A stretch of DNA of 64,000 nucleotides from Hordeum vulgare subsp. vulgare. Lineage: Eukaryota; Streptophyta; Magnoliopsida; Poales; Poaceae. Under the pieces are notes generated by a model. It was given only the letters and a program-made list of their open reading frames with translations. It was not told the origin of the DNA and did not search any database. The position numbers were made by a program, and so were the translations under genes. Below, piece by piece: positions 35,263 to 47,618 of this stretch. Positions within the stretch are counted from its first letter, which is position 1, and each line of letters opens with the position of its first letter. The DNA is taken from contig NC_058523.1 of assembly GCF_904849725.1 (NCBI RefSeq), positions 203,945,689 through 204,009,688 on the forward strand, given 5' to 3'.

Positions 35263-35991
35263 GAAACGACAGTTTAGATTTCTCTAAACCTCAGTCTATA
35301 CTGTGTCATCTCTACGGAAATACGCGGTGCCCTATTTAAAGTGAATGCGGTTGTCTATAATGCATAACCCATAAACGATAGTGGTAATTCGATAAGAGAC
35401 ATCATAGCATGCACCATACCAAATAGTGCGTGGCTATGACGTTCAGACACATCATCACACTATGATGTTCCAGGTGGCATGAACCGCGAAACAATTTCCA
35501 CATTGTCTTAACTGCGTACCAAAACTCGTAACTCAGATATTCATTTCTATGATCATATCGTAGACCGTTTATCCTCTTGTTACGACGAACTTCATTCCGA
35601 AACAGAATTGAACTTTTCAATATTTCAGACTTGTGATTTATTAAGTAAATACTCTTGTATCTACTCAAATCGTCATTGAAGTAAGAACATAATGATATCC
35701 ACTGCGTGCCTCAGCACCCATTGGACTGCATACATCAAAATGTATCACTTCCAACAAGTTACTATCTTGCTTCATCTCTATGAAAACAAGGCCTTGCTCA
35801 TGTGGTATGATTTGCATGTCACTAGTGATTCAAAATCAAGCGAGTATAAAGATCCATCAGCATGGAGCCTCTTCATGCAATTTATACCAACATGACTCAA
35901 GCGGCAGTGCCACAAGTAAGTGGTACTATCATCATTACCTCGTATCTTTTGGCACCAATATCATGAACATGTGTAACACTACAATCAAGAT

Positions 35992-36210
35992 TCAATAAAC
36001 CATTGAAGGTGATTTATTCAAGCAAATAGAGTAACCATTATTCTCTTTAAATGAAAAATCGTATTGCAATAAACACGATCCAATCATGTTCATGCTTAAC
36101 GCAAGTACCAAATAACAATTATTTAGGTTTAACACCAATCCCGATGGTAGATGGAGTGTGCGACGTTTGATCATATCAACCTTGGAAACACTTCCAACAC
36201 GTATCGTCAC
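35992..36210 (-). pseudogene. Copia protease / pre-integrase fragment, second element
   Basis: The frame contains HLPSGLVLNLNNCYLVLALS, a phrase typical of the protease to pre-integrase junction of Angela/BARE polyproteins, then SFKENNGYS. It is isolated by stops on both sides. Confidence 0.7.
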
Positions 36211-36657
36211 CTCGCCTTTAGCTAGTCTCCGTTTATGCCGTAGCCTTCATTTCGTGTCACTAATCACTTAGCAACCGAACTGGTATCTAATACCCTCGTG
36301 CTACTAGGAGTACTAGTAAAGTACACATCAACATCATGTATATCAAATATACTTCTTTCGACTTTTGCCAGCCTTCTTATCTACCAAGTATCTAGAGTTG
36401 CTCCACCTCAGTGACTGTTCCCCTCATTACAGAAGCACTTAGTCTCTGGTTTGGGTTTAATCTTGGGTCTCTTCATTAGTGTAGCAACTGTTTTGCCGTT
36501 TCACGAAGTATCCCTTCTAGCCCTTGCCTTTCTTGAAACTTAGTGGTTTTACTAACCATCAACTATTGATGCTCCTTCTTGATTTCTACTTTCGCAGTGT
36601 CAAACATCGCGAATCGCTCAAGGATCATTGTATCTATCCTTGATATGTTATAGTTCA

Positions 36658-36858
36658 TCACGAAGCTCTCACAGCTTGGTGGCAGTGACTTTGGAGAACC
36701 ATCACTATCTCATCTGGAAGATTAACTCCCACTTGATTCGAGCGATTGTCGTACTCAGACAATCTGAGCACATGCTCAACGATTGAGCTTTTCTCCTTTA
36801 CTTTGTGGACAAAGAATCTTGTTGGAGGTCTCGTACCTCTTAACAAGGGAACAAGCAT
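36658..36858 (-). pseudogene. Copia gag fragment, second element
   Basis: The frame reads FFVHKVKEKSSIVEHVLRLS and SEYDNRSNQVGVNLPDE, characteristic of the UBN2-type gag of plant Copia elements. Gag packages the RNA into particles. The frame is lost after about 66 residues. Confidence 0.75.
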
Positions 36859-38405
36859 GAAATCACAATTTCATCTCTTTAGAACATCACTTATGTTCCG
36901 TGACGTTTCAAAACGTCTTCGGCGCCTTGTTTCTAAGCCATTAAGTATTTTGCACTGAACTATCGTGTAGTCATCAGAAACGTGTATGTCGGATGTTCAC
37001 AGCATCCACAAACGACGCTCGAGGTGCAGTACACCGAGTGGTGCATTAAGGACATAAGCCTTCTGCGCAGCAACGAGGACAATCCTCTGCAAAGTTTGCT
37101 ACTATCAACTTTCAACTAAATTTTCTCTAGGAACATATAAAAACAGTAGATCTATAGCGCAAGCTACATCGTAATTCGCAAAGACCATTAGACTATGTTC
37201 ATGACAATTAGTTCAATTAATCATATTACTTAAGAACTCCCACTCAAAAAGTACGTCTCTCTAGTCATTTGAGTGGTACATGATCCAAATCCACTATCTC
37301 AAGTCCGATCATCACGTGAGTCGAGAATAGTTTCAGTGGTAAGCATCTCTATGCTAATCATATCAACTATACGATTCATGCTCGACCTTTCGGTCTCATG
37401 TGTTCCGAGGCCATGTCTGCACATGCTAGGCTCGTCAAGCTTAACCCGAGTGTTCCGCGTGTGCAACTGTTTTGCACCCGTTGTATATGAACGTTGAGTC
37501 TATCACACCCGATCATCACGTGGTGTCTCGAAACGACAAACTGTAGCAACGGTGCACAGTCGGGGAGAACACAATTTCATCTTGAAATTTCAGTGAGAGA
37601 TCACCTCATAATGCTACCGTCGTTCTAAGCAAAATAAGGTGCATAAAAGGATTAACATCACATGCAATTCATAAGTGACATGATATGGCCATCATCACGT
37701 GCTCCTTGATCTCCATCACCAAAGCACCGGCACGATCTTCTTGTCACCGGCGTCACACCATGATCTCCATCATCATGATCTCCATCAACGTGTCGCCATC
37801 GGGGTTGTCGTGCTACTCAAGCTATTACTACTAAAGCTACGTCCTAGCAATATAGTAAACGCATCTGCAAGCACAAACGTTAGTTTAAAGACAACCCTAT
37901 GGCTCCTGCCGGTTGCCGTACCATCGACGTGAAAGTCGATATTAACTATTACAACATGATCATCTCATACATCCAATATATCACATCACATCGTTGGCCA
38001 TATCACATCACAAGCATACCCTGCAAAAACAAGTTAGACGTCCTCTAATTGTTGTTGCATGTTTTACGTGGTGACCATGGGTATCTAGTAGGACCGCATC
38101 TTACTTACGCAAACACCACAACGGAGATATATGAATTGCTATTTAACCACATCCAAGGACCTCCTCGGTCAAATCCGATTCAACTAAAGTTGGAGAAACC
38201 GACACTCGCCGGTCATCTTTGAGCAACGGAGTTACTCGTAGCGATGAAACCAGTCTCTCGTAAGCGTACGAGTAATGTCGGTCCGAGCCGCTCCGATCCA
38301 ACAATACCGCGGAATCAAGAAAAGACTAAGGAGGGCAGCAAAACACACACATCACTGCCCACAAAAACTTTTGTATTCTACACGAGAAGACATCTACGCA
38401 TGAAC
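36859..38405 (-). other. 5' untranslated region and decayed gag of the second Copia element
   Basis: No usable frame. It parallels 23270-24797 of the first Copia element. Confidence 0.6.
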
Positions 38406-38422
38406 CTAGCTCATGATGCCAC
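38406..38422 (-). promoter_or_regulatory. Primer binding site of the second Copia element
   Basis: GTGGCATCATGAGC on the minus strand follows the 5' LTR and resembles the initiator tRNA-Met site TGGTATCAGAGC with a few changes. Confidence 0.7.
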
Positions 38423-40232
38423 TGTTGGGGAACGTCGCATGGGAAACAAAAATTTTCCTACGCGCACGAAGACCTATCATGGTGATGTCCATCTACGAGA
38501 GGGGATTTCTGATCTACGTACCCTTGTAGATCGCACAGCAGAAGCGTCAGTGAACGCGGTTGATGTAGTGGAACGTTCTCACGTCCCTCGATCCGCCCCG
38601 CGAACCGTCCCACGAACCGTCCCACGATCTAGTGCCGAACGGACGGCACCTCCGCGTTCACCACACGTACATCTCGACGATGATCTCGGCCTTCTTGATC
38701 CAGCAAGAGAGACAGAGAGGTAGATGAGTTCTCCGGCAGCGTGACGGCGCTCCGGAGGTTGGTGATGATCTAATCTCGGCAGGGCACCGCCCGAGCTCCG
38801 CAGAGACGCGATCTAGAGGTAAAACCGTGGAGGTATGTGGTCGGGATGCCTTGAAAAAGTTGTCTCAAATCAGCCCTAATTGCTCCATATATATAGGAGG
38901 AGGGAGGGGAGGCTTGCCTTGAGGCTCAAGGAGCCCCAAGGGCTGCGCCACCAAGGGAGGAGGAGTCCTCCTCCAATCCTAGTCCAACTAGGATTGGAAG
39001 GTGGAGTCCTTCTCTCCTTTCCCACCTCCTTTTTTTTTCTTTTCTCTTTGATTTTCTTCCTATGGCGCATAGGGCCCTCTTGGGCTGTCCCAGCAGCCCA
39101 CAAAGAGCTGGTGCGCCACCCCCAAGGCCTATGGGCTTCCCCGGGGTGGGCTGCCCCCCCGGTGAACACCCGGAACCCATTCGTCATTCCCGGTACATTC
39201 CCGGTAACTCCGAAAACCTTCCGGTAATCAAATGAGGTCATCCTATATATCAATTTTCGTTTCCGGACCATTCCGAAAACTCTCGTGACGTCCGTGATCT
39301 CATCCGGGACTCCGAACAACATTCGGTAACCAACCATATAACTCAAATACGTATAAAACAACGTCGAACCTTAAGTGTGCAGACCCTGCGGGTTCGAGAA
39401 CTATGTAGACATGACCCGAGTGACTCCTCGGTCAATATCCAATAGCGGGACCTGGATGCCCATATTGGATCCCACATATTCTACGAAGATCTTATCGCTT
39501 GAACCTCAGTGCCAAGGATTCATATAATCCCGTATGTCATTCCCTTTGTCCTTCGGTATGTTACTTGCCCGAGATTCGATCGTCAGTATCCGCATACCTA
39601 TTTCAATCTCATTTAGCGGCAAGTATCTTTACTCGTTCTGTAATAGAAGATCCCGCAACTTACACTAAGTCACATTGCTTGCAAGGCTTGTGTGTGATGT
39701 TGTATTACCGAGTGGGCCCCGAGATACCTCTCCGTCACATGGAGTGACCAATCCCAGTCTCGATCCATACTAACTCAACGAACACCCTCGGAGATACCTG
39801 TAGAGCATCTATATAGTCACCCAGTTACGTTGTGACGTTTGATACACACAAAGCATTCCTCCGGTGTCAGTGAGTTATATGATCTCATGGTCATAGGAAC
39901 AAATACTTGAGACGCAGAAAACAGTAGCAACAAAATGACACGATCAACATGCTACGTCTATTAGTTTGGGTCTAGTCCATCACATGATTCTCCTAATGAT
40001 GTGATCCCGTTATCAAGTGACAACACTTGCCTATGGCTAGGAAACCTTGACCATCTTTGATCAACGAGCTAGTCAACTAGAGGCTATCTAGGGACAGTGT
40101 TTTGTCTATGTATCCACACAAGTATTGTGTTTGCAATCAATACAATTATAGCATGGATAATAAACGATTATCATGAACTAAGAAATATAATAATAACTAA
40201 TTTATTATTGCCTCTAGGGCATATTTCCAACA
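38423..40232 (-). repeat. 5' LTR of the second Copia element
   Basis: It pairs with 31629-33448. Its end at 40232 is followed by the TSD copy GTTAT. A TATATATA motif lies near 38886-38895. Confidence 0.95.
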
Positions 40233-42435
40233 GTTATCTACAACCAGATGTTAAACAAAGTTTCTAAGTTTGCCACATAACCGCGGGCACGACTTTCCAA
40301 AAGATTTAACCCTGCAAGGGTGCTCCAACTAGTCCATCACAAACTACCACACACTGCCATGGAATAACCTAAATGAGGGAAAACCCGTGATCTCCTCGGG
40401 TTCCTATTGGAAAACCTCAACCTCGAGATAGACCAAAGTATCCTCGGAATCCCCCGCACAAGACGCTCGAGAAAGGTAAAACAAGTCCAGCAAGGCCGCC
40501 CGGCGTGTCGACGATCTCGATAGGAGCCATGCATCTCGTTCTCAAGACACGACGGATAAGCACAACATACGGTGGTCTGATAGAAATCTCCCGAGTTGCC
40601 CGGGTTTGCCCCGCAAACGGCTCTAGTTTGGACCAGCACCAGCAGCACTGGCCGCCCTGTATTATGTTGAATTACTCCTCGGGTTCATGACGCCCTATGT
40701 TTTTGAGTATTATTATGTTGGGAAAATATAGTACCAATGTTGGGTCTTGCCAGACGAGTTTTATCCCCCCCCAAAATCTAGGGGGTCCCCATAACAACCC
40801 CTAGCATGTTAGGAGCACTCATTTATGGAACATAACACCGGTAGCCGAAATTAAGGCGGCAAAGGTGGAACAAAACACCAGGCTAGAAGGCTTTCCACCT
40901 TTTACCAAGCATATAGGTGCATTAACTTAAATAGCACTTATATGGTGATATTACAAGGAACCCATGTTATCACATGGAAACAACTGCGTCTGCAACTAGC
41001 AACCCTATCCAATGGTTAAGTAAGTGGTAACATAGCCAATCAGTGGTTTGCTAGGTTGTAGAAAGGTTGAAGGTTTTCATGGCAATGTTGAGAGGCTCAC
41101 ATATAACAGGTGGTAGGCAGCAAGACATAACAAAAGAAACAAGACAACTAGCATGGCATTGATAGTAATGGTATCTAGGGAAATGGTCATCTTGCCTGAG
41201 ATCCCACTTGGAATACGAATGAATCTGTGAAGGAGACGAAACGACGTAGTCGAACGGATCCTCACATTCCGTCTCGCTTGCGAAACTCTATCGAGAAGAA
41301 GCAAACCAGAAACAAGAATGAACACGCAATATTCACCACGACACATGCATGATATGATGAACAACCTAATATGATGCATGTCCATTTCAATTATGCAAGG
41401 CGTGGCATGGAAATTCACAACAACCAAAAACTACACATTAAGTGAAGCTCAATATGCAACGATTTGCATATTGACAAAAATCCACATACGAATTATTTAG
41501 TTCACTACCTTTTAGGTACATGACAATATTAAATGTTGTTTAAACATGTCACGAGGCGAAGCACAAATAAACTACCCATTTAGGAATTTTAAATGAGGCT
41601 GGAAATAACTTATAGCATCTCCGAAATGACCCCATACGTTAATTAATAAATCTTTCCAGATCTGAACCAACAGGCACGAGGTGAAGCACAAACAAACTAC
41701 CTATCTAGGCACTTTAAATGAGGTTGGAAACAACTTATAACATCTCCGAAAGGACCCCATACGTTAATTAATAAATCTGTCCAGATCTGGACCAACATAT
41801 TTTAATGTTTGTTAAACAGCAGAATAAAGGGTTCAAGTGAATATACAAGTCATTCTAGTCAATTTACATATATTGATCATTTCCAACGGAGCTACGGTTC
41901 AAAAGATATGATCACCACAAGATATTATGCCATGAATGCAATATGTATGTAAATGACAGCCACAAGCATTCCAAACCATGAAGGCAGCAAGATATAAAAT
42001 CATGCCTTGTTTAGTAGGTGCGTTCACTCATCTTTATATAAATATTTTGTGTAGACTTCGTAGAGGAGCAATAATCCCTCCATATCCACCTTCAACAAAT
42101 CCTCATTGATCCAGATCCAGTAGAAGCTCTTTTGTTATTTTTCTTATAGCCACAGGTATCCAATAAAAATAAACTTCCTATTTTAAAACACTTTTATTTT
42201 CCTTCTTGTTGTTTTGCTTTTTATGGTTGTTTCCGATGGTAGTTGTCGAAGTAGACAAAGTGCTTAGAGTTGGACCAGAAGCTTGTGAAGACCTTAGAGA
42301 CTTCGGTGAGCCACGCAAGCAGCCCTTTGACCATGTCTAACAAACCCATTTTATGCATGGCATATAGCACTTTACTTATTGCATCGAATCATCATGAAAT
42401 GGTGACCACTTTGGTGGGTTACCTCTTTTACTTTC
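40233..42435. other. Non-coding LTR-type DNA with a local tandem duplication
   Basis: The first part continues the sequence broken at 31628. From about 42200 to 42400 it matches the end of the 28654-30095 fragment. No ORF has a recognisable product; the frames at 40337-40648 and 41077-41427 are not supported. Confidence 0.45.
41549..41797. repeat. ~125-bp tandem duplication
   Basis: Units beginning CACGAGG(C/T)GAAGCACAAA at 41550 and 41675 run through CCCCATACGTTAATTAATAA and CCAGATCTG. They differ at about a dozen sites, so the duplication is not recent. Confidence 0.8.
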
Positions 42436-44080
42436 TTATACTTCTCCAATGTATCGATAATTTATGAAGTATCCATGACATATTTTTCCTATGTTTACAA
42501 TAATTTTATATGGTTCTGATGCAATTTATATGATTTATTTATAACTAACCTGGATTGGCATTGTTTTCAGCAGAATTACCGTGGTGTTGTTTTGTGTGGA
42601 GAAAATAAATATTGTTGGTGCCGCCCAAAACTTTTTATGATTTTTTCTGAGGAAAAATAATAAACACGAGAGCGAAGAACCACCGAAGGGGAGCCAACTA
42701 TGGGTAACGAGGCAATAGGTCATGGCCACCCCCTGCTCGCGCCCTATTATGTAGTGGGGCCCACGTGGCTCCGTCTGGTGTAATTCCAATGCTGAAAATT
42801 CCTATATATAGGAACCTACAAAAGTTAACCTAGAACCTCTACAACTCTCTATATCAAAGAAACAACCATCTGTAGCATTTTCGTTACCCTGCCGAAGGGG
42901 GAAATCATCTCCGGTGGCCATCTTCATCATACCTGTGGAGGCCATGACAACGAGGGAGTAGTTCATCCTCGGGGCAGAGGGTGTGTACCAGTAGCTATGT
43001 TTTTGATATATCTCTCTCTCTCACGTGTTCTTGAGATGTCCCAATCTTGATGTATCACGGGCCTTGTTAATATAGTTGGTTCATATGGTGTTTGTCCCTT
43101 GCTATCTTGTTGTGATGAATTGAATCCTTCCCTTTAAGATCTTGTTGTGTTGGATTGGATATTGGATTTGAGGAAACTTGATATATGTCTTGCATGTGGA
43201 TACCCGTGGTGAAAATGGGGTGTTCTATTGATTCACTTGATATATGTTATGGCGACAACTTGCGGATTCTGGTGACCTTGGGGATCTATGCATGGGGGTT
43301 GATTGCACGTTTTCATCCTACTTTCTCCCATAGAAAACTTGGGGTACTCTTTTAAGTTCTTTGTGTTCGATTGAATATGATGAATATGAAATTGTTTGGT
43401 GCATGTGGAATAATTAACTCACAGATACTTCAGGTGACATTGGAGTATTTAGGTGACATTAGGCTTGATTGATATGTATCATAGGTGTTATTCTAGTACG
43501 AACTCTAGGGCTATTCGTGACACTTCTAGGAATGGCTCAAAAGATTGATTGGAAAGAATAACTTTGAGGTAGTTTGCTGCCTACAACAACTTCTTGTTAT
43601 GTTCTGCACTTATAGGAGCTCTAGAGTGATTCTTTTTTGCATGTTGAGGGATGGCCATATGATTCTACTATGTTAGCATTGTTGAGAGATTGCACTAGTG
43701 GAAGTATGAACCCTAGGCCTTGTTTCTAAGCATTAATATACCATTTTTCTCGTCATTTACCATTTACTAACTTGTTGTTTTTATTTATTCAGATTATAAA
43801 AATCTATTTCTACTATCCATACTACAGTTGTATCACCATCTCTTCGCCGAACTATAGTGCACCTATACAATATGCCATTGTATTGGGTGTGTTGGGGACA
43901 CAACAAATTTCTTGTATTTGATTGCAGGGTTGTTTTAGAGAGACCATCTTCATCCTACACCTCCCACAGATTGATAAACCTTAGGTCATACACTAGAGGG
44001 AAATTTGTTGCTGTCCTACGAAACTCTGCACTTGGAGGCCCAACAACGGCTACAAGAATAAAGTTGCATAGTAGACATGA
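42436..44080 (+). repeat. 5' LTR of the second pol-less Gypsy-type element
   Basis: It starts TTATACTTCTCCAATGTATC (family TGATAC-type start) and ends GTAGACATGA just before the primer site. A TATA motif in the palindrome TTCCTATATATAGGAA lies at 42799-42814, about 360 bp into the LTR. Start and end were set by similarity to the family, since no partner LTR is in the window. Confidence 0.75.
42799..42814 (+). promoter_or_regulatory. LTR TATA box in a palindrome
   Basis: TTCCTATATATAGGAA is a perfect palindrome carrying TATATATA in the position expected for an LTR promoter. Confidence 0.6.
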
Positions 44081-44090
44081 AGCTCTTTTA

Positions 44091-44108
44091 TTGCACAGTT
44101 GCCGGGGA
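44091..44108 (+). promoter_or_regulatory. Primer binding site, tRNA-Asp type
   Basis: TTGCACAGTTGCCGGGGA differs from the common TGGCGCCGTTGCCGGGGA at three positions and lies 10 bp after the LTR. Confidence 0.7.
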
Positions 44109-44204
44109 GGTGAGTGCTTGGAGGTATAGCTTTAGATCTTGTAGTTAACTATTTAAGTTTCTTGTTTTTCACTAGTTTGGTTTTATAAAATAAAACTATA
44201 AAAA

Positions 44205-44823
44205 ATGGAATTTATGTTGCCTCATTTGCTTTGTTTCTATAATGTCTTTCGTGAAAATGATGGTTCGGAAAATTGTGCTCAATTCTTAGAGGAAGAATTT
44301 GTAAAAAATGCTTAATGTGAATTACTTGAATGATGAGCATGTTAGTAATATTGTTAGTATTAATTCTCAAAATATCCATGATTCTAATGATATGCAAAGC
44401 CACAAGCTTGGGGATGCTATATTTGATGAATATGATATTTTGTGTCCGCCAAGTTTAGATGAACATGTTTATTCTGATGATAGCATACCTCCTATTTATG
44501 ATGATTATATTGATTAAAGTGTGTTTGGAAGAGTGACAACTCTAGGTACTAATGATCCTACTATTTTGAAGGATTTTGAATCTTTTAATAATGATAAAAG
44601 TGGATTTGTAGAGGCCATGACTTTACTTAGTGATAAGTCCACTATTTTGGAAGAGGCTTCAATTAACTATGACAACAAAGTTTCTATCTATGATGATTAT
44701 GGTGATGACATGTATGTTATAAATAGTAATAAAAATCATGAAACTTGTCATCATGATTTTCAATTTCAATTGTATTATGCCACTCAAGTAGCACACGATA
44801 GAATTTTGCTCCCACTGCTATGA
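44205..44823 (+). pseudogene. Asp/Asn-rich ORF of the pol-less Gypsy-type element
   Basis: An ATG at 44205 opens a 36-codon frame (MEFMLPHLLCFYN...). A nearby frame continues from 44308 to a TAA at 44515-44517 and on to 44823, so one frameshift and one nonsense codon interrupt it. The protein is acidic and rich in Asp, Asn, Ser and Tyr, with phrases such as CPPSLDEHVY, PPIYDDYID and HETCHHDFQF. I recognise it as the ORF of non-autonomous Triticeae retrotransposons, but its function is unknown. No zinc knuckle or enzyme motif is visible. Confidence 0.6.
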
Positions 44824-45145
44824 ATTTGTTGAGTTTGTTGAGTTTGCTCCCACTGCTCCCACTGCTATGAATGCAAAAAATTTAGAGTAATAAAATTTCT
44901 ATGCTTGTGCATCATGAATGGAATGCTTTATGTGACATTTATATTGTTGAATTACTTCATGATGTTACAAAAATTATTATTAGATAGGAACATATGCTTG
45001 CATGTATTGCAATAATATACGGTTTCCCCTCTATGTGTTTAAAATTTTGAAGTTATGCTTTGTTTGCCTTCCTATCCCGATTGATTCTTGCTATAATAAA
45101 TTGTTCGATTAGAAAATCCCTCTGCATAGGAAGTGGGTTAGACTT
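44824..45145 (+). other. Internal non-coding region before the CACTA insertion
   Basis: It continues the element with TTGCTCCCACTGCT repeats (44805-44870) and the family phrase AGGAAGTGGGTTAGACTT, where the CACTA element entered. Confidence 0.6.
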
Positions 45146-45370
45146 CACTACTAGGGAAAATCCTAGCAATAGCACGGTTTTTAGGGCTATCAGTAGCGCG
45201 GGGTACCGCGCTACTGATACGACGCTACAACTAACGCTTATTAGTAGCACTTTTTGTCCCACGCTACTGCTATAGCTACTTTGTAGTAGCGCAGTCCATA
45301 CCAGCGCTACTGCTAAGTGGCTTAGCAGTAGCGTTTTTTATTTTCAGCGCTAAAGAGCGCTACTACTATA
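45146..45370. repeat. Left subterminal repeats of the second CACTA
   Basis: CAGTAGCGC, GCGCTACTG and variants recur at least six times in both orientations. These are the likely binding sites for a trans-acting element protein, by analogy to En/Spm. Confidence 0.8.
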
Positions 45371-45653
45371 TTTTCACATATCTTTCTTTCCTACGTATTT
45401 GCGGTGTTTTTATACAGTATTCTGTGATGAGCATATTGCCAGTTTATGATATGATTATCATACACATAATAGTCTCATCATACCATCCAACACAAATCAT
45501 GTCGTCACATCATAATCATGATATAGCTATAAAAGTTACATGGCATGTCTCATCATACATAATGTAGTATTTCTTGAGGTACCGGTTCATATACACACGG
45601 TTACACATATTAATATACAACATCAATAATTATTGTGCCAGCAACTACATTTA

Positions 45654-45772
45654 GATTAAAGTGGATGGATGTAAGTGATAATGTTGACTTATAAGAAAAT
45701 ATGATGTTGCCAATCGCAACATCATATTTTCCTTTAATTCAATTTGGTCACTTGCATCCATCCACTTTAATC
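45654..45772. repeat. ~120-bp foldback
   Basis: The outer arms 45654-45678 and 45748-45772 pair over 25 bp with one mismatch. The inner arms 45695-45710 and 45716-45731 pair perfectly over 16 bp around a 5-base loop. The middle part pairs poorly. It could be a small MITE-like insertion or a structured RNA; no flanking TSD is evident. Confidence 0.85.
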
Positions 45773-45955
45773 AAATATATGTCATATAACTCATCATAAT
45801 ATTATGTACTCATCTGACAACTCATCATCATCTTAATCATATACCAAGTTAAAATCTCATAAAATAGAAAAACATCATAATAGTCATCATATGGATGCAT
45901 CCTATTCGATCATACCAAGTTAATATAAACTAGAAAAACTTGTCTCTCATAAGAC

Positions 45956-47141
45956 CTAGTCCTCGCTCCTAGGTATAATGTCATAAAACAGAATAACACA
46001 TATGTCTCCGTGATGAAGCACAGAGATCCAACAGTCTCCAACTTGTGGCTTGCGATCCTTCTTTATTTCTCTCCATGCTTCAGTTCGGAGCCTTTTTGAT
46101 TTGCGGTCAATCGAGTATGGATCATCGAACTCAGCCCTCAGTGGGCTTTTAATTTTCGTATGACCTTCTGGGTGCATCAATAGAGGCACTACATCATTTG
46201 GCAGTTGCTGTTGAAGAACATAATAATAACCTAGTTAGCGCAATGTAATCAACACCATTTATGCAATAGTAGAGCGTACTTAATTAGCAAAATCTTTCCA
46301 AGATATTTCGGCGAATGTCATCCTCCCTCAACTTATGCAGTAGTGGCATGTAACATGTATAATTTGGGCCAGTTCCCAAATTATATGGGAAGTTCTCCCT
46401 ACCAACGAGGACACCAACAAGAAAGTAGAGAAGAACATCCTTCTCCTCCCAAGTTAGATGTGATCCATACGTGTAGTGTGTCGTTTCAATTAATTTCCGT
46501 CATTCACTCGAAGAAATGAAATAAGCTGTAAATTATAATTTAAAAAATTTAGTATATGGATGAACACCAACTATTCTTTAATATAGAATGCAAATTACTT
46601 GAAAATATGGTTGAGGAACACACATGGAGGTAAAACCAGAAGCATATCGACAACCACCCAAATGTCGATGTTACCTCACATATTATCTTCAGGATGAAGA
46701 TCGAAGGTTATTTCCATACACTCCTGAAATCCATATGCCTTGCAAAGATCTTCCCAATTTGGGAACCCTATTTCTGTGTTAAAAACTGAATTCATTACTT
46801 TGATCACAAATGTGTGACCATGTATAGTCCTCAGGTTAGCTCTCCTCGTCTCCATACTCTCGTGGTCTTCGAAGCCGAGCCTCTCCAACACATACCTTCT
46901 TGCATGGCAAGGGGGGAACTAGTCGAGTCGTATAAAACAGATATTACATGTTGAAGCAAATAAACAGAAGTCATGCATGCCTAATTACAAAATAACACTT
47001 GTCATCGTTGCGTACCATAGAAACGTCGAAGGTCTTGTCAAGCTTCATGCTGAAGAACCTGTCGTCTCGCAGGTAAGGCCTATCACACATACCTCGATAG
47101 TCGCCGTAATATTCACACTCCCAATATTCATCGTCAGACAT
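45956..47141 (-). pseudogene. Multi-exon gene carried by the second CACTA
   Basis: It starts at ATG 47141-47139 (MSDDEYWECEYYGDYRGM). Exon 1 runs to about 46981, exon 2 about 46918-46599, exon 3 about 46525-46298 and exon 4 46207-45956. Exon 2 includes LERLGFEDHESMETRRANLR and NWEDLCKAYGFQECMEITFD, vaguely like a plant B3 DNA-binding domain. Exon 3 has GSHLTWEEKDVLLYFLVG. Exon 4 has QVGDCWISVLHHGDICVILF and ends at TAG 45958-45956. Stops at 46678-46676, near 46509 and possibly near exon 2's start, plus a GC in place of the exon 1 donor, show decay. I recognise the family from Triticeae CACTA elements but know no function. Exon edges are approximate. Confidence 0.62.
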
Positions 47142-47406
47142 TTCCCGTGTTCATGATTCAAAAATTCGGCAAGATCATCGTTCAAATAAGACAAATTGAG
47201 CACTTTAAATTTGCCAGAACAGAAATGAATCAACATTCCGGCAAAACATTCACACTAGGAGGTGCTCCCTTCAATAACATACACACATAAAATATACGAC
47301 ATATAACTCATCATCATCTTACTCATTTAACAACTCATCAACATGAAAGTCGGGATTCCTCAATCAAGAACACACATGAAAGTCATACAAGGACCAACGA
47401 CAAACC

Positions 47407-47618
47407 AAAAGATAACTGATATTATCACTAATACATCTCAAATATTATCATATAATATCAGTAATACAACTCCAGTTGGCGTCTCATGGCGCCGGCGGTG
47501 GCAACCTAAAAGACAAGATAACCGATATTATCACTAATACATCTCGAATATTATCATATAATATGACTAATAAATATCCAGTTGACGTCTCACGAAGCAG
47601 GCGGTGTCAACCCAAAGA
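47407..47618. repeat. ~106-bp tandem duplication
   Basis: Units starting GATAAC(T/C)GATATTATCACT at 47411 and 47517 run through CCAGTTG(G/A)CGTCTCA to GGCGGTG. They share most bases and differ at about 15 positions. Confidence 0.85.

Larger units (their letters stand above)
31629..40232 (-). mobile_element. Second Angela/BARE-like Copia element, 8.6 kb, TSD GTTAT
   Basis: LTRs at 31629-33448 and 38423-40232 enclose about 4974 bp. The TSD GTTAT is perfect (31624-31628 and 40233-40237). Element-wise the LTR starts TGTTGGAAATATG(C/T)CC and ends CCCCAACA. The LTR interior differs strongly from the first Copia element, so it is a separate subfamily, although the internal regions are alignable. 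Over about 210 bp the two LTRs differ at roughly seven sites plus one 12-bp tandem-copy indel, so it is younger than the first. Coding remains carry many stops. Confidence 0.95.
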
